DNA of 64,000 nt from Pseudomonas fluorescens (GTDB taxonomy: Bacteria; Pseudomonadota; Gammaproteobacteria; Pseudomonadales; Pseudomonadaceae), in the NCBI RefSeq assembly GCF_902498195.1, contig NZ_CABVIY010000003.1:248001-312000 (forward strand), in the 5' to 3' direction. Every line of letters starts with the position of its first letter. The stretch's first letter is position 1. Below are positions 26,517-35,440 of the stretch, one piece after another. Below the pieces are notes generated by a model that was given only the letters and a program-made list of their open reading frames with translations, searched no databases and was not told where the DNA came from. A program made the translations under genes and the position numbers.

Positions 26517-27803
26517 ATGCTGCGGTTATTCCTGGGGTTGTACCTGGTGCTGGCGGTGGGGCTGGTGCTGGCCTTGCAGACGGTCGAACATACGTTCAAT
26601 GCCCTGCTCGATAATCAGATGGTCGCTTACAACCGTGAGGCGGTGCGCGGCCAGGCCTGGTCGCTGGTCGAGCAGTTGCGCGGGCTGCAAGGCGCCCAGC
26701 GCGAACAGCATTTGCAAAAACTGCGTCCGCACTACGGCCTGGGGCTGAGCCTGGTGGAGTCGCAGGCGCTGGACCTCGATGATCAGGAGCGAGCGCAATT
26801 GGCGCAAGGGACGCTGGTGATTCGCGATCACTACAGCCAATTCATTTCATCGATCGACGGCGGTTCCCAGCTGCTCAGCATCAAACTGCCGGCCGAACCG
26901 AGCCTGATGCCGTTCTACATCGCAGCGGCTTACTCGATGCTGGCCGGGCTGATCGGCATCGTGCTGTTTTTCTGGGTGCGGCCACACTGGCGCGACCTGG
27001 AGAAACTGCGGCTGGCGGCCGAGCGTTTCGGTGACAACGACCTGTCGGCGCGCATCCAGTTGTCAAAACGCTCGAACATCCGCGACCTGGCAGAACATTT
27101 CAACCTGATGGCGGCGCGCATCGAAGGCTTGATCGCCAACCAGCGTGAGCTGACCAACGCCGTGTCCCATGAGTTGCGCACGCCAATCGCCCGGCTGTCG
27201 TTCGAACTCGACCAGCTCAAGCAACAACCCGATCCGGAGCAGAACCGCGAGTTGATTGCCGACATGTACGCCGACCTCGGCGAGCTGGAAGAAATGGTCT
27301 CGGAACTGCTGACCTACGCCAGCCTGGAGCGCGGCGCCACGGTCATCACCCGGGAAAACATTCAGGCCCTGAGTTGGCTCGACAGCGTGGTCGGCAGTGT
27401 GGCGCTTGAGGCTGAAGCGGCCGGGGTGCAGTTGCTGATAGTCGAGTGCCAGGTCGACGAGGTGCGGATCGAGCCGCGCTTCATGGCGCGGGCGGTGATC
27501 AACCTGCTGCGCAATGCCATTCGCTATGCCCGGGCGCGGGTGGAAGTGTCGCTGGTGCGCAGTGGCGATCATTACGAAGTGCGGGTCAACGACGACGGCC
27601 CGGGCGTGCCGCTGGACGGCCGGGAGAAAATCTTCGAACCGTTCTCGCGCCTCGATGCCAGCCGTGACCGTCGTACCGGTGGCTTCGGCCTGGGCCTGGC
27701 GCTGGTCAGGCGCGTGTCGCAATCCCATGGCGGGCAGGTGCAGGTGATGGACTCGCCGTGGGGCGGTGCGTCGTTTCGCATGACGTGGGCGCATCTGGAT
27801 TAG
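26517..27803 (+). CDS. Sensor histidine kinase, RstB-like
   Basis: A 428-residue membrane kinase. TM1 is about 2-20 and TM2 about 133-153, enclosing a short periplasmic sensor domain of roughly 110 residues. A HAMP domain, the phosphorylated H218 in AVSHELRTP, and the N, G1 and G2 boxes (NLLRNAIRYA, NDDGPGVP, GGFGLGLALV) follow. It pairs with the preceding response regulator. The signal is unknown; the MipA-like gene downstream, on the opposite strand, is a candidate target. Confidence 0.92.
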   Translation: MLRLFLGLYLVLAVGLVLALQTVEHTFNALLDNQMVAYNREAVRGQAWSLVEQLRGLQGAQREQHLQKLRPHYGLGLSLVESQALDLDDQERAQLAQGTLVIRDHYSQFISSIDGGSQLLSIKLPAEPSLMPFYIAAAYSMLAGLIGIVLFFWVRPHWRDLEKLRLAAERFGDNDLSARIQLSKRSNIRDLAEHFNLMAARIEGLIANQRELTNAVSHELRTPIARLSFELDQLKQQPDPEQNRELIADMYADLGELEEMVSELLTYASLERGATVITRENIQALSWLDSVVGSVALEAEAAGVQLLIVECQVDEVRIEPRFMARAVINLLRNAIRYARARVEVSLVRSGDHYEVRVNDDGPGVPLDGREKIFEPFSRLDASRDRRTGGFGLGLALVRRVSQSHGGQVQVMDSPWGGASFRMTWAHLD

Positions 27804-27826
27804 AGCTGTGTTGTTCTCACTGGCGC

Positions 27827-27894
27827 CTTCGCGAGCAAGCTCGCTTCCACAAGTGAACGCCTGTCAATGTGGGAGCGGGCTTGCCCGCGAAGAG
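27827..27894. repeat. REP pair between convergent genes
   Basis: Inverted REP arms with a 17 bp spacer; the left arm has two substitutions (AGCTCGCTTCCAC). It ends 22 bp from the MipA-like stop. Confidence 0.85.
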
Positions 27895-27915
27895 GCCATC
27901 AGCCACACCCAGACG

Positions 27916-28704
27916 TTAGAAGGTGTACACCACCTGCGCAGCCAGCGAAGCCTGCATCCGCCGCTCGACAATCGGGCTGTCCGCCGCATCACCTGCCAGA
28001 TACTGCACCGCCAGTACCGTGTTAACGCTCCACTGCTCATCAAGCGGCAACGTCCAGGTCAGGTCCGCCCCGCGACTGACCATTCCGCCACGGGTGTCAT
28101 GGGCTTTGAACTGACTGCGCGACGCCTGCGCCGTACTGACGCCATACCAGGTGCGCACATAGTTGGCGTCACCGAACTGACTGTTGAGACTACCCACGAC
28201 CTTGCCGTAATGACCGTCATAAAACGGTGCGCTAATGCTCAACTTCAACCGGTTCCAGGCCGAGCCGGTGTCGTGATCCTCATCGTCTTGTTCCAGTGCA
28301 TGCTCTAATTCCGCGCCGAGGATGACAGGGCCCATGTGATACCTGCCATCCAGGCCCAGTACTGGTCGTGACTTGATCGAGCCCATGCCGTTGAGCTCGT
28401 CCGAGCCCTTGAACCCGGTCTTGCGATCCTTGCGTGCGTCACTGGCGCCGATGTACACGCTGAGGCCGAAATCGTTGTTGTCATAGGCCCAGCCCAGACC
28501 CTTTTGGGTGTCGAGAAATATTCCATAAGGGCTGACAATTTCACCGCCAATCAGCGGCGCCGTCACCTGTTCTTTGCTGCCGCTGTAACGCGGCGCGCTG
28601 GCGACACCGGCGCGAAGGCTGTAGCGCCAGTCTTCGGCATGCAATGAGTCGATGGGCAGGAGCAGGCAGCAGGAAGTCAATGACAGACACAACGAACGGA
28701 ACAT
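27916..28704 (-). CDS. MipA/OmpV-family outer membrane protein
   Basis: A 262-residue exported beta-barrel protein. A signal peptide (MFRSLCLSLTSCCLLLPIDSLHA) precedes the mature start EDWRYSLRAG. Alternating strands such as PRYSGSKEQVTAPLIGGEI and a C-terminal aromatic residue (VVYTF) are typical for outer membrane assembly. The family includes MipA, a scaffold linked to MltA and PBP1B, and OmpV. The start at 28704 has AAGGG upstream. It is convergent with the two-component system. Confidence 0.9.
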   Translation of the reverse strand: MFRSLCLSLTSCCLLLPIDSLHAEDWRYSLRAGVASAPRYSGSKEQVTAPLIGGEIVSPYGIFLDTQKGLGWAYDNNDFGLSVYIGASDARKDRKTGFKGSDELNGMGSIKSRPVLGLDGRYHMGPVILGAELEHALEQDDEDHDTGSAWNRLKLSISAPFYDGHYGKVVGSLNSQFGDANYVRTWYGVSTAQASRSQFKAHDTRGGMVSRGADLTWTLPLDEQWSVNTVLAVQYLAGDAADSPIVERRMQASLAAQVVYTF

Positions 28705-28803
28705 GGGAACACCCTTGGGGAAATTGGATGCCCATGCTAGGTAGCGGCCGATGCGCAGTCTTTGGCAGCTTTGTCGGGAAACTGTCAAAGACTGTGAAGG
28801 GGC

Positions 28804-29292
28804 CTAGCGGCTCAACCCCAGGCGCTCATGCCAGTCAGCGATGGATTCCTCTGGATAGTCATCAAATTGTTTATCGCCGGGCTGGACTTCGACCTCTACC
28901 CAGGGCGCCTTGGAGTCGAGCAACAGGTGCGTGTGCTCTGGCGGCACCGGCAGCGGCGTGTCGATGGCGCAGGCAAACGGGTGAATCAGTTCGGGCCATT
29001 CAGGGCTGAACAGCCACAAACCCGAGCCGCAGACCGAGCAGAAATGCCGCTCGGCGCTGCTGCGGTGGGCGCGCTTTTCGCCTTCGCCCTTGAGCAGCGC
29101 GTGGTAGATCGCGATGTTCTTGCGCCCGCGTACTTTGAGGCTGTTGGCGTCACCGGCAAGGTTGATCGCATAGCCGCCACCGCCCTGGGTCTTGCGGCAA
29201 ATCGAGCAATAGCAGCGTTGATAAGGGTAGGGGTGGGCGCTGGTCAGGCTGAACGACACCGCGCCGCAATGGCAGGAGCCTTCGAGATGCAT
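28804..29292 (-). CDS. GFA-family (glutathione-dependent formaldehyde-activating enzyme-like) protein
   Basis: A 162-residue zinc-binding protein. Structural zinc ligands lie in GSCHCGAVSF, RCYCSICRK and HFCSVCGSGLW. The family includes S-(hydroxymethyl)glutathione synthase, but most members have unknown substrates. GGAGG precedes the start at 29292. A second, shorter GFA protein is encoded at 40488-40889. Confidence 0.9.
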   Translation of the reverse strand: MHLEGSCHCGAVSFSLTSAHPYPYQRCYCSICRKTQGGGGYAINLAGDANSLKVRGRKNIAIYHALLKGEGEKRAHRSSAERHFCSVCGSGLWLFSPEWPELIHPFACAIDTPLPVPPEHTHLLLDSKAPWVEVEVQPGDKQFDDYPEESIADWHERLGLSR

Positions 29293-29358
29293 GGGGGACC
29301 TCCGGGGGGCTGAAGTGATTCGGTTTAGCCTAGAAGACAGGAGGCGCAAGTGCCGACG

Positions 29359-29427
29359 CCTTCGCGAGCAAGCCCGCTCCCACCGAGGAGTGCATTGCAC
29401 CTGTGGGAGCGGGCTTGCTCGCGAAGA
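29359..29427. repeat. REP pair between divergent genes
   Basis: Inverted REP arms around a 17 bp spacer in the space between the GFA and LysR genes. Confidence 0.85.
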
Positions 29428-29501
29428 ACGATAACCCGGTGCCACTGGACGGCCACCGATGGCCGAGTCAGCATGGGCGCCTCGAAATCGGGACCCAACC
29501 C

Positions 29502-30386
29502 ATGCGACGACTTCCCTCCCTGGCAGCCCTCAGAACCTTCGAATGCGCCGCGCGCCACGCCCATTTTGGCCGCGCGGCGGCGGAGTTGTGCGTGACCGAC
29601 AGCGCGGTCAGCCACCAGATCCGCCAACTGGAGGAGCAACTGGGCGTTTCGCTGTTCATCCGCGAAGGCCGGCAGATTCGCCCGACGATCGCCGCCGGGC
29701 GCCTGATGCAAAGTTTGCAGCAGGCGTTCGAGCTGATCGGCGATGCCTGTGACGAACTGCGCGACCCGTCGTCCCTGGCGGTGTTGCGCCTGGCGGTGAC
29801 CGCCGAACTGGCGCAGAAATGGCTGATGCGCCGGCTTACGGATTTCTATGCGCGCTACCCGCACATCACCTTGCACCTCTACGAGCAGCCGATCGACGCC
29901 ACGGCGCCGGGAGAAGACATCGACCTGGCGATCACCTACGGCACGGGGCCGGTGGACAGCACCGCGTATTTCGTCAAGCCGTTGCCGGCCTTGCAGTTTT
30001 TCCCGGTGTGCAGCCCCGGCCTGTTCAACCAGGGCACGCTGAAAACCCCCAGGGACCTGGCGCGCCATTGCCTGCTGCACGACGATCAGGACGGCAAGAC
30101 CTGGACCGCCTGGCTCACCAGCCATGCCGGCGATCAACGCCCGGAACGGCAACTGTATTTCGCCCACGCCGGGTTGGCGCTGGAAGCGGCGGCGCAAGGG
30201 CAGGGCGTGGCCATGGGCGACAATCTCACCGCCCAGGAGGACTTGCTCAGCGGTCGTCTGGTGCGGCCGTTCACCTCCAGCATGACCGCGCTGGGCCAGT
30301 ACGCGCTGGTGTGCGAGCGGGTGCGACTGGAGCGTCCGGCCGTGGCGCAAATGCTCGATTGGTTCAATGATCAGCTGATCGATTGA
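29502..30386 (+). CDS. LysR-family regulator (GcvA-like)
   Basis: A 294-residue LTTR opening MRRLPSLAALRTFECAARH, with HTH HFGRAAAELCVTDSAVSHQI. GcvA-type regulators often control amino acid or amine metabolism. It lies about 100 bp upstream of, and on the same strand as, the agmatine-deiminase-like gene, so it is its probable regulator. The longer open frame at the 5' side runs through a REP sequence and was rejected. Confidence 0.9.
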   Translation: MRRLPSLAALRTFECAARHAHFGRAAAELCVTDSAVSHQIRQLEEQLGVSLFIREGRQIRPTIAAGRLMQSLQQAFELIGDACDELRDPSSLAVLRLAVTAELAQKWLMRRLTDFYARYPHITLHLYEQPIDATAPGEDIDLAITYGTGPVDSTAYFVKPLPALQFFPVCSPGLFNQGTLKTPRDLARHCLLHDDQDGKTWTAWLTSHAGDQRPERQLYFAHAGLALEAAAQGQGVAMGDNLTAQEDLLSGRLVRPFTSSMTALGQYALVCERVRLERPAVAQMLDWFNDQLID

Positions 30387-30486
30387 TGAGTTGAATTCAA
30401 GTGTTCCGAAATAATCATCGTTGGCGAGGAGGGCGGCCACGACCTTAGCCTGTGGTCATTCCAATCCCCGCTGATGAGGTTTGACC

Positions 30487-31611
30487 ATGGCACGTTTGCT
30501 CGACTCCACCCCCAAACTCGACGGTTTCCGCTTGCCCGGCGAATTCGAAGCCAAGTCCGGCTGCTGGCTCGGCTGGCCGGAGCGCACCGACGTCTGGCGC
30601 AACGGCGCCAAGCCGGCGCAGAAAGTCTGGGTGCAGATCGTCACTGCGATTTCCATGAGTGAGCCGGTCACCGTGTGTGCCTCCGCCGCGCAATTCGCCA
30701 CCGCGCGCCGCCAACTGCCGCCGCAGGTGCGGGTGGTGGAAATGACCTGCAACGACACCTGGTTCCGCGACAGCGGCCCGTGCTTTGTGGTCAACGACCA
30801 GAGCGGCGAAGTCCGTGGCGTCGACTTCGAATTCAACGCCTACGGCGGCCTCGACGGTGGCTTGTACTACCCGTGGGACAAGGACGACCAGATCGCCAGC
30901 AAAATTCTCGAAATCGAACGCTTCGACCGTTATCGTGCGCCGTTGATTGCCGAACTCGGCGGTATTCAGAGCGACGGCCAGGGCAGCATCCTGACCACCG
31001 AACAATGCCTGCTCAACCGTAACCGCAACCAGCATCTGGGCAAGCAGGAAGTCACCCGCCGGCTGACCGACTACCTCGGCGCCGAGCAAGTGATCTGGTT
31101 GCCACGGGGGTGCAAGTTCGACGAAACCGATGGCCACGTCGACGATCTCGCCTGCTTCGTGCGCCCCGGCGAAGTGGTGCTGCAATGGACCGACAACCGC
31201 GATGACCCGCAGTGGGAAATCTACCAGGAGGCCTACGACATCCTGCGCAGTACCCGCGACAGCCGGGGTCGCGAGCTGATCGTGCACAAGCTGCCGCAAC
31301 CGGATGTGCTGGAGTGGACCGCCGAGGAGGCCGAAGGCCTGGATCAGCAGGACAGCACCCACACCCGTCAGGCGGGGACGAAAATCTGCGCGTCGTACAT
31401 CAACTACTACGCCGGCAACACCTCGATCGTGGTGCCGCTGTTCGGCGACCGCAATGATCAGGTGGCCCTGGCGACCCTGGCCGAACTCTTCCCCCGGCAC
31501 AAGATCGTCGGTATCGAAAACTCCCGGGAAATCCTCCTCGGCGGTGGCAACGTCGCGTGCATCACCATGCCGCAGTACGCCGGCACGGCCTCTCAACAAC
31601 AAGGAGTGTGA
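30487..31611 (+). CDS. Agmatine deiminase-like (PPAD family) enzyme, divergent
   Basis: A 374-residue protein of the peptidyl-arginine/agmatine deiminase family, which converts agmatine to N-carbamoylputrescine and ammonia. The catalytic acid is in NDTWFRDSGP, the histidine in DETDGHVDD, and the nucleophilic cysteine in GGGNVACIT. It differs from typical AguA at two sites: GGGNIHC is GGGNVAC here, and the usual GGSIHVDG is LGGIQSDG. It may therefore act on another guanidine. A polyamine-type binding protein starts 2 bp after the stop. Confidence 0.85.
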   Translation: MARLLDSTPKLDGFRLPGEFEAKSGCWLGWPERTDVWRNGAKPAQKVWVQIVTAISMSEPVTVCASAAQFATARRQLPPQVRVVEMTCNDTWFRDSGPCFVVNDQSGEVRGVDFEFNAYGGLDGGLYYPWDKDDQIASKILEIERFDRYRAPLIAELGGIQSDGQGSILTTEQCLLNRNRNQHLGKQEVTRRLTDYLGAEQVIWLPRGCKFDETDGHVDDLACFVRPGEVVLQWTDNRDDPQWEIYQEAYDILRSTRDSRGRELIVHKLPQPDVLEWTAEEAEGLDQQDSTHTRQAGTKICASYINYYAGNTSIVVPLFGDRNDQVALATLAELFPRHKIVGIENSREILLGGGNVACITMPQYAGTASQQQGV

Positions 31612-31613
31612 CC

Positions 31614-32711
31614 GTGAGCCTGCACAAACTGACTCAAGCAATGCTGCTGGTGCTTGCACCCCTGTGTGTGCAGGCCGCCGACACCGCCCAACCTGTGGTC
31701 AACCTGTATATCTGGGGCGAGTACCTGGCCCCGGATACCTTGAAGAATTTCGAGAAAAAAACCGGTATTCAGGTGGTGGCCGACCACTTCGACTCCCTGG
31801 AAACCGTCGAGACCAAGCTGCTGACCGGCCGCAGCGGTTATGACCTGGTGCTGACGGCGGGGCAGCATTTGTCCCGGGCCATCGAAAGCGGCGCGCTGCA
31901 GACCGTGGACAAGCAGCAGCTACCGCACTTTGCCGGCGTCGGCGAGGAATTCCGCCAGCACATGGCGGTGTTCGATCCGGGCAATCGTTATGCCGGGATC
32001 TACGCGTGGGGCACCACGGGTGTGGGGTTTCAGGACGAGGCGGTGAAGCAGCGCCTGCCGGACGCGCCCACGGACAGTTGGGCGATGCTGTTCGATCCGG
32101 CCGTGGTGTCGAAGTTTGCCGATTGCGGGGTCAGCCTGCTCAACGACCCCAATGAGGTGTTCGCCGCCGTCATGAAATACATGGGGCTGGACATCAACCG
32201 CCAGAGCCTCGATGACCTCAAGCTCGCCGAACAGCAACTGGCGAAGATCCGCCCCTACATCCGCTACTTCGACAACGACCTGAACATCAGCGACCTGGCC
32301 AACGGCAACACCTGCGTGGCGATGTCCTGGAACGGTAACGTGGCCATCGCCGCGGGCCAGGCGACAGCCGCGAACAAACCGTACAGGCTGGAATACCGGA
32401 TACCCAAAGAGGGCACACTGATCTGGTTCGATGCCATGGTCATCCCCAGGGACGCGCCGCATCCCCAGGCGGCCCTGGCATTGATGGACTACCTGATGAC
32501 ACCGGACGTGATCGCACCCATCACCGACACCATTCACTACGCCAACGCGATTACCGCCGCCGACCCGTTGATCGACCCGGCGATTCGCGATGATCCGGGC
32601 ACCTATCCCTCGGCGCAGGTGCGTGCATCGCTCTACAGCAAGAATGACAACGGCAAGGCGTTCAACAGGGCATTGATTCGGGCGTTCAGTCGTTTGAAAT
32701 CGGGGTTGTGA
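31614..32711 (+). CDS. Spermidine/putrescine-type periplasmic binding protein (PotF/SpuD-like)
   Basis: A 365-residue exported solute-binding protein. A signal peptide ends near VQAADTAQ; the mature protein starts NLYIWGEYLAPDTLKNFEKK as in PotD/PotF. It begins at a GTG (31614) placed 8 bp after AAGGAG and 2 bp after the deiminase stop, so coexpression is certain. No ABC permease or ATPase gene is adjacent, so it must use another locus's transporter or act in sensing. Confidence 0.9.
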   Translation: MSLHKLTQAMLLVLAPLCVQAADTAQPVVNLYIWGEYLAPDTLKNFEKKTGIQVVADHFDSLETVETKLLTGRSGYDLVLTAGQHLSRAIESGALQTVDKQQLPHFAGVGEEFRQHMAVFDPGNRYAGIYAWGTTGVGFQDEAVKQRLPDAPTDSWAMLFDPAVVSKFADCGVSLLNDPNEVFAAVMKYMGLDINRQSLDDLKLAEQQLAKIRPYIRYFDNDLNISDLANGNTCVAMSWNGNVAIAAGQATAANKPYRLEYRIPKEGTLIWFDAMVIPRDAPHPQAALALMDYLMTPDVIAPITDTIHYANAITAADPLIDPAIRDDPGTYPSAQVRASLYSKNDNGKAFNRALIRAFSRLKSGL

Positions 32712-32725
32712 CCGGCGTTCAGCGC

Positions 32726-33184
32726 TTACTTATCCGCATTCGTCGTGCGGATAAGGTTGTTGCGCAACGCCACGACCGCCTTCTGCATGGCCACGAAATC
32801 ATCGGGATCGAGGCCGGTCTGCGGGAAGCCGTCTTCCGTCAGGCCTTCGCGCAAGGTGCGACCTTCCTGGGTCAGGCTGATCCGCACCTGGCGTTCATCT
32901 TCCGGGTCACGCCGGCGCAGCAGATAGCCCATCGCCTCAAGTTTTTTCAGGATGGGCGTCAGGGTGTTGGATTCAAGAAACAGCTTTTCACCCAGGCTGC
33001 CAACGGTCTGGTTGTCTTCCTCCCAGAGCGCTACCAGGGTGATGTATTGCGTGTAGGTCAGGCCGAGCCGTTCGAGCATCGGTTTGTAGGCCTTGCCGAA
33101 GGCCAGGTTGGTGGAATAGACGGCAAAGCACAGGAAGTCGGAGAGCTTGAGGTCCAGCGCGGATGGCTTGTCAGTGCGTTTCAT
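32726..33184 (-). CDS. ohrR: Organic-hydroperoxide sensor, MarR family
   Basis: A 152-residue MarR protein with the OhrR signature: reactive Cys19 in [10 protein letters not shown] and the following tyrosines. The winged helix contains [21 protein letters not shown]. Oxidation of the cysteine by organic hydroperoxides releases it from DNA and induces ohr. It lies downstream of two ohr genes on the same strand and has its own palindromic operator 40 bp upstream of its start. Confidence 0.92.
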   Translation of the reverse strand: MKRTDKPSALDLKLSDFLCFAVYSTNLAFGKAYKPMLERLGLTYTQYITLVALWEEDNQTVGSLGEKLFLESNTLTPILKKLEAMGYLLRRRDPEDERQVRISLTQEGRTLREGLTEDGFPQTGLDPDDFVAMQKAVVALRNNLIRTTNADK

Positions 33185-33223
33185 GGGCGTTCTCTATGGC
33201 CGGTCTTGACAGGCTGAAACTAT

Positions 33224-33239
33224 ACGTCGGATGCGATGG
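33224..33239. promoter_or_regulatory. Putative OhrR operator upstream of ohrR
   Basis: ACGTCGGATGCGATGG matches the perfect palindrome at 33829-33844 at 12 of 16 positions and lies 40 bp from the ohrR start, implying autoregulation. Confidence 0.6.
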
Positions 33240-33334
33240 TGTCGGAAGTGCTCGAATCCGTTGTTTAACCCAGGCGATGCAGAGGCCGACGGCCGGTTCA
33301 CAGGAGCTTTCTGGTAAACCGGCCGAGGGGAAGG

Positions 33335-33787
33335 TTACGCGGTGACAACGTTCAGGGTGACGTCGATGTTGCCTCGGGTTGCCTTGGAATACGGGCAGAT
33401 GGTGTGCGCGATGTGGGCCATTTCGGTCGCGATGTCCTGTGCCAGGCCCGGGGCGCGCAGGGTCAGGCGCGCCTGGAGGAAGTACTCCGCACCGGTCTGG
33501 CCCAGATCGACCTCGATATCGACCGCCACATCTGCCGGCAGGGTCACCTTCAACTGTTGGGCCGCCAGGCCTACCGCTGCGATGTAGCAGGCCGACCAGG
33601 CGCCGGCAAACAGTTGCTCGGCCTTGGGGTGCGGCTGGACGCCGCTGAACACGTGTGCCGGGGTGGCGCTGCCCGGCGACGACAGTTCGATGTCGAGGCT
33701 GCCATTGTGGCCGCGCGAGGTATTGCCGGCGCTGCTGCGGGTGGTGTGGGTCTTGCCGCTGGCCAGTACTTTTTCGATCTTGCTCAT
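33335..33787 (-). CDS. ohr: Organic hydroperoxide resistance protein Ohr, copy 2 of tandem pair
   Basis: A 150-residue Ohr peroxidase of the OsmC superfamily, which reduces organic hydroperoxides with lipoylated or thiol donors. The catalytic pair is C67 (SACY) and C131 (CPYSKATRGN). It is closely similar to the gene immediately upstream at 33846-34298. Its own promoter is suggested by a perfect palindrome 42 bp upstream of the start. Confidence 0.95.
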   Translation of the reverse strand: MSKIEKVLASGKTHTTRSSAGNTSRGHNGSLDIELSSPGSATPAHVFSGVQPHPKAEQLFAGAWSACYIAAVGLAAQQLKVTLPADVAVDIEVDLGQTGAEYFLQARLTLRAPGLAQDIATEMAHIAHTICPYSKATRGNIDVTLNVVTA

Positions 33788-33828
33788 GATGTTTTCCTCA
33801 GGTTTTCAGTTGTGATTCGTATGCGCTA

Positions 33829-33844
33829 ACATCGCATGCGATGT
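33829..33844. promoter_or_regulatory. Putative OhrR operator, perfect 16 bp palindrome
   Basis: ACATCGCATGCGATGT is fully self-complementary and lies between the two ohr genes, ending 1 bp before the upstream gene's stop codon. Confidence 0.75.
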
Positions 33845-33845
33845 A

Positions 33846-34298
33846 TCAGGCCGTAATAACACTCAGGGCAACGTCGATATTTCCGCGTGTTGCTTTTGAG
33901 TAAGGGCAGATGGAGTCGGCGATGTGCGCCAGTTCGGTCGCCACATCCTGCGCCAGTCCAGGTACTCGCAGGGTCAATCGGGCCTGAAGGAAGTAGGCCG
34001 GACCGGTCTGGCCCAGGTCGATCTCGATGTCGACGGCCAGGTCCGAAGGCAACACGATGTTGCGTTCCTGGGCCACCAGACCGACGGCGGCGGTGTAGCA
34101 GGCCGACCAGGCGCCGGCGAACAGTTGCTCGGCTTTCGGGTGGGGCTGGGTGGCGGTGAACACGTGGGACGGCTGGGCGGAACCGGGCGACGACAGTTCG
34201 ATATCGAGGTTGCCATTGTGGCCACGGGAGGTGATGCCGGCGCTGTTCAGGGTAGTGTGGGTTTTTCCGGTGGCCAGCACTTTTTCGATCTTGCTCAT
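33846..34298 (-). CDS. ohr: Organic hydroperoxide resistance protein Ohr, copy 1 of tandem pair
   Basis: A 150-residue Ohr, with C67 in SACY and C131 in CPYSKATRGN. Both copies share the MSKIEKVLA start and most of the sequence, pointing to a tandem duplication; differences cluster at 74-84 (VAQERNIVLPS against AAQQLKVTLPA). Both catalytic cysteines are kept in both copies, so both should be active. An operator-like site lies about 50 bp upstream. Confidence 0.95.
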   Translation of the reverse strand: MSKIEKVLATGKTHTTLNSAGITSRGHNGNLDIELSSPGSAQPSHVFTATQPHPKAEQLFAGAWSACYTAAVGLVAQERNIVLPSDLAVDIEIDLGQTGPAYFLQARLTLRVPGLAQDVATELAHIADSICPYSKATRGNIDVALSVITA

Positions 34299-34348
34299 GG
34301 GGGAATCCTCGGGGTTGCAGTTTGTTTGATTTAGTGTCGTGTGCGTTT

Positions 34349-34364
34349 AGATCGCATCCGATGG
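34349..34364. promoter_or_regulatory. Putative OhrR operator upstream of the first ohr gene
   Basis: AGATCGCATCCGATGG differs from the perfect palindrome at 33829 at three positions and lies 51 bp from the start codon. Confidence 0.6.
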
Positions 34365-34428
34365 AAATGATCTTCACGCAGAAGCTCGTTGGCGTCAAGG
34401 GGTATTTTTGGGGTTGGGCGACAAGTGG

Positions 34429-35340
34429 TCAGGAGGCGCCGTCTTGTTCAGGGCTCAACCCCAGCAACGCCTGCTGCACAAAATCGGCAAACAGCTTGAT
34501 TCGAATGGGCGTCAGCGCGCCAAACGCATGCAGCGAATGAATGGCCTGCGATGGCAGCGGCTGTTCGGGCAGCAGCTGCACCAGGGCGCCGGAATCCAGG
34601 TCCTGTTGCACCGTGCATTTCATCAGGTAGGCGATGCCCATGCCGTCGAGCGCGGCGGCGCGCAGGCCGAAGCCCGAGTCCAGGCCGATGCGGCCGCGCG
34701 GAATCAGGGTTTCGCCGTTGGCGAAGACGATGGGCAGGGTCCGGCCGTTCAACTGGTAGCGCACGAAAGGCAGTGCGCGCAGTGCCTCGATGGAGGTGGG
34801 GCGGGGCCCCTGGCCGAGGAACGCCGGGGAGGCGACCAGCGCCATGTCGAGCCGGGCGAGGGTGCGGCTTTTGAGGTCGCTGTCGGCGAGGGTGCCGACC
34901 CGGAAAATCACGTCGTAGCCTTCGCGGATCACTTCCACATGGTGATCGAGCAGGGTCAGGTCCAGTTCCACGTCCGGGTGTTCGGCGAGGAACTCGGAAT
35001 GAATCCGCGGCATCAGCAATCGCCCGAGTTCGCTGGGCATGCTCACCCGCAGGTGACCACGCGCGCCGCCGGTATGGCGCAGGGCGTCGGCGGAGTCATC
35101 AATGGCTTGCAACAGGGGCGCGACCCGCTCGAAAAATGCCTGGCCCTCGGGCGTGAGGCTGAGCCTGCGCGTGGAGCGGCGGAACAGCTTGGCATTGAGT
35201 TCCGCCTCCAGCCGGGCGATGCCTTTGGAGATGGCCGAGGGCGTGGTCCCGGCATTGCGCGCGGCGGCGCTGAACGAGCCGGCTTCTACCGCGCGGACAA
35301 AGGCGATCAGGCTGGCCGACTGGTGCAACAGGCTTGACAT
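34429..35340 (-). CDS. LysR-family regulator, divergent from an SDR gene
   Basis: A 303-residue LTTR with HTH SFSAAARNAGTTPSAISKGIARLE, of the CrgA/DmlR-like group (effector domain begins GHLRVSMPSELGRLLMPRI). The start at 35340 gives MSSLLHQSASLIAFVRAVE. The next gene is divergent, with 100 bp between the starts, the standard arrangement for an LTTR and its target. Confidence 0.92.
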   Translation of the reverse strand: MSSLLHQSASLIAFVRAVEAGSFSAAARNAGTTPSAISKGIARLEAELNAKLFRRSTRRLSLTPEGQAFFERVAPLLQAIDDSADALRHTGGARGHLRVSMPSELGRLLMPRIHSEFLAEHPDVELDLTLLDHHVEVIREGYDVIFRVGTLADSDLKSRTLARLDMALVASPAFLGQGPRPTSIEALRALPFVRYQLNGRTLPIVFANGETLIPRGRIGLDSGFGLRAAALDGMGIAYLMKCTVQQDLDSGALVQLLPEQPLPSQAIHSLHAFGALTPIRIKLFADFVQQALLGLSPEQDGAS

Positions 35341-35440
35341 CTTGTGACTCCGCAGCACAACAGATGTGCCGTTTGCTGGACTGGTTGGCGGGGATGCGCG
35401 CGACATAATACTGCGCTCCATCCACAAGCGGAGTCAGCAG

